In this document: in pieces, positions 63,936-64,000 of the stretch
How the letters are laid out: every line of letters starts with the position of its first letter
Position numbering within the stretch: position 1 is the first letter of the stretch
DNA from: Microbacterium ureisolvens
Lineage (GTDB): Bacteria > Actinomycetota > Actinomycetes > Actinomycetales > Microbacteriaceae
Length of the DNA: 64,000 bases
Direction: 5' to 3'
Assembly (NCBI RefSeq): GCF_019511645.1
Contig: NZ_JAEUAX010000005.1
Coordinates: 303,874-367,873, forward strand
Program-made: the position numbers and the translations under genes
Notes under the pieces: model-generated
What the model was told of the DNA's origin: nothing
The model's input: the letters and a program-made list of their open reading frames with translations, nothing else
Database searches by the model: none

Positions 63936-64000
63936 CTAGTCAGGGGTTTCGGCGGTGGTGGTGCGGATGCTTGGGAGGCTGTCGATCCCTCGACCGCGGA
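63936..64000 (-). other. Partial open frame, unassigned C-terminus
   Basis: A minus-strand frame enters from the right end of the window and stops at 63936 (last residues IDSLPSIRTTTAETPD). It is only 20 residues, so the family is unknown. Such short Thr-rich ends occur in some transposases, but this is a guess. Confidence 0.2.

Noticed and set aside
1..64000. CRISPR arrays, tRNA, rRNA or intact insertion sequences
   Set aside because: No spaced repeat array, no cloverleaf-like or rRNA-like sequence and no transposase with recognisable domains was found by eye; only a 20-residue unassigned frame enters at the right edge.

Overview
The window is about 66% GC, densely coded, with many GTG/TTG starts, ATGA start/stop overlaps and long single-strand gene runs. 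Deazaflavin (F420) genes, a fused CofG-CofH protein, mycobacterial-type FGD enzymes, a long-form GAPDH and the ABC-type sugar clusters all point to a high-GC actinobacterium, most likely a free-living Microbacteriaceae-like member of the Micrococcales. I see no rRNA, tRNA, CRISPR array or intact insertion sequence.

Layout. 1-9.2 kb (minus): a glycoside uptake and hydrolysis operon (lipoprotein binding protein, two permeases, NagB-like isomerase/deaminase, BadF-type sugar kinase, GH4, GH3 and the start of a GH1 gene), with a divergent GntR regulator and a perfect operator-like palindrome between them. 10.0-10.7 kb: decay (a truncated LacI gene and a frameshifted glutathione peroxidase). 10.9-15.7 kb (plus): a gluconeogenic cassette of PEP-synthase regulator, PEP synthase and long GAPDH. 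15.9-18.2 kb: a two-domain dimeric-barrel protein and a broken cofE. 18.2-25.3 kb: two divergent units containing an SDR, an MFS carrier, two LLM/F420 oxidoreductases (one a clear FGD), aspartyl dipeptidase PepE, a DUF1177 protein, a RedY-like protein and an Lrp regulator. 25.4-30.1 kb: F420 precursor genes (fbiC, fbiD) with a Baeyer-Villiger-type monooxygenase between them. 30.1-33.8 kb: AsnC regulator, alanine dehydrogenase, aspartate ammonia-lyase and RidA. 34-36.5 kb: decay (split transaldolase and unassigned remnants). 36.5-40.7 kb (minus): aldo/keto reductase plus a ribose/fructose-type ABC importer. 41.3-54.4 kb (minus): a 14-gene run with an Opp-type peptide importer, M20 amidohydrolase, DUF1028, LLM oxidoreductase, alpha/beta hydrolase, SnoaL proteins, a TetR regulator, a second FGD-like enzyme and an unusual SDR. 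54.7-61.7 kb (plus): LacI regulator, SDR, CoA-transferase, thiolase, glycerate kinase, zinc alcohol dehydrogenase and a truncated LysR. 62.1-63.5 kb (minus): secreted PHB-depolymerase-type esterase. 63.7-63.9 kb: a second, diverged copy of the GntR-end/LacI-start junction seen at 10.0 kb.

How it works together (inference). The centre of the window is an F420 island. Two FGD-type enzymes could reduce F420, and two MER-like LLM oxidoreductases, each embedded with peptide or amide hydrolysis and import genes, could use it. Peptide and amino-acid breakdown (PepE, Opp, M20, Asp to fumarate, Ala to pyruvate) would feed the PEP synthase/GAPDH gluconeogenic cassette. The F420 biosynthesis genes present are themselves odd: the CofH half of fbiC has lost its radical-SAM cysteine motif, and cofE here is a multiply frameshifted pseudogene. 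Functional copies must therefore exist elsewhere if these oxidoreductases really use F420.
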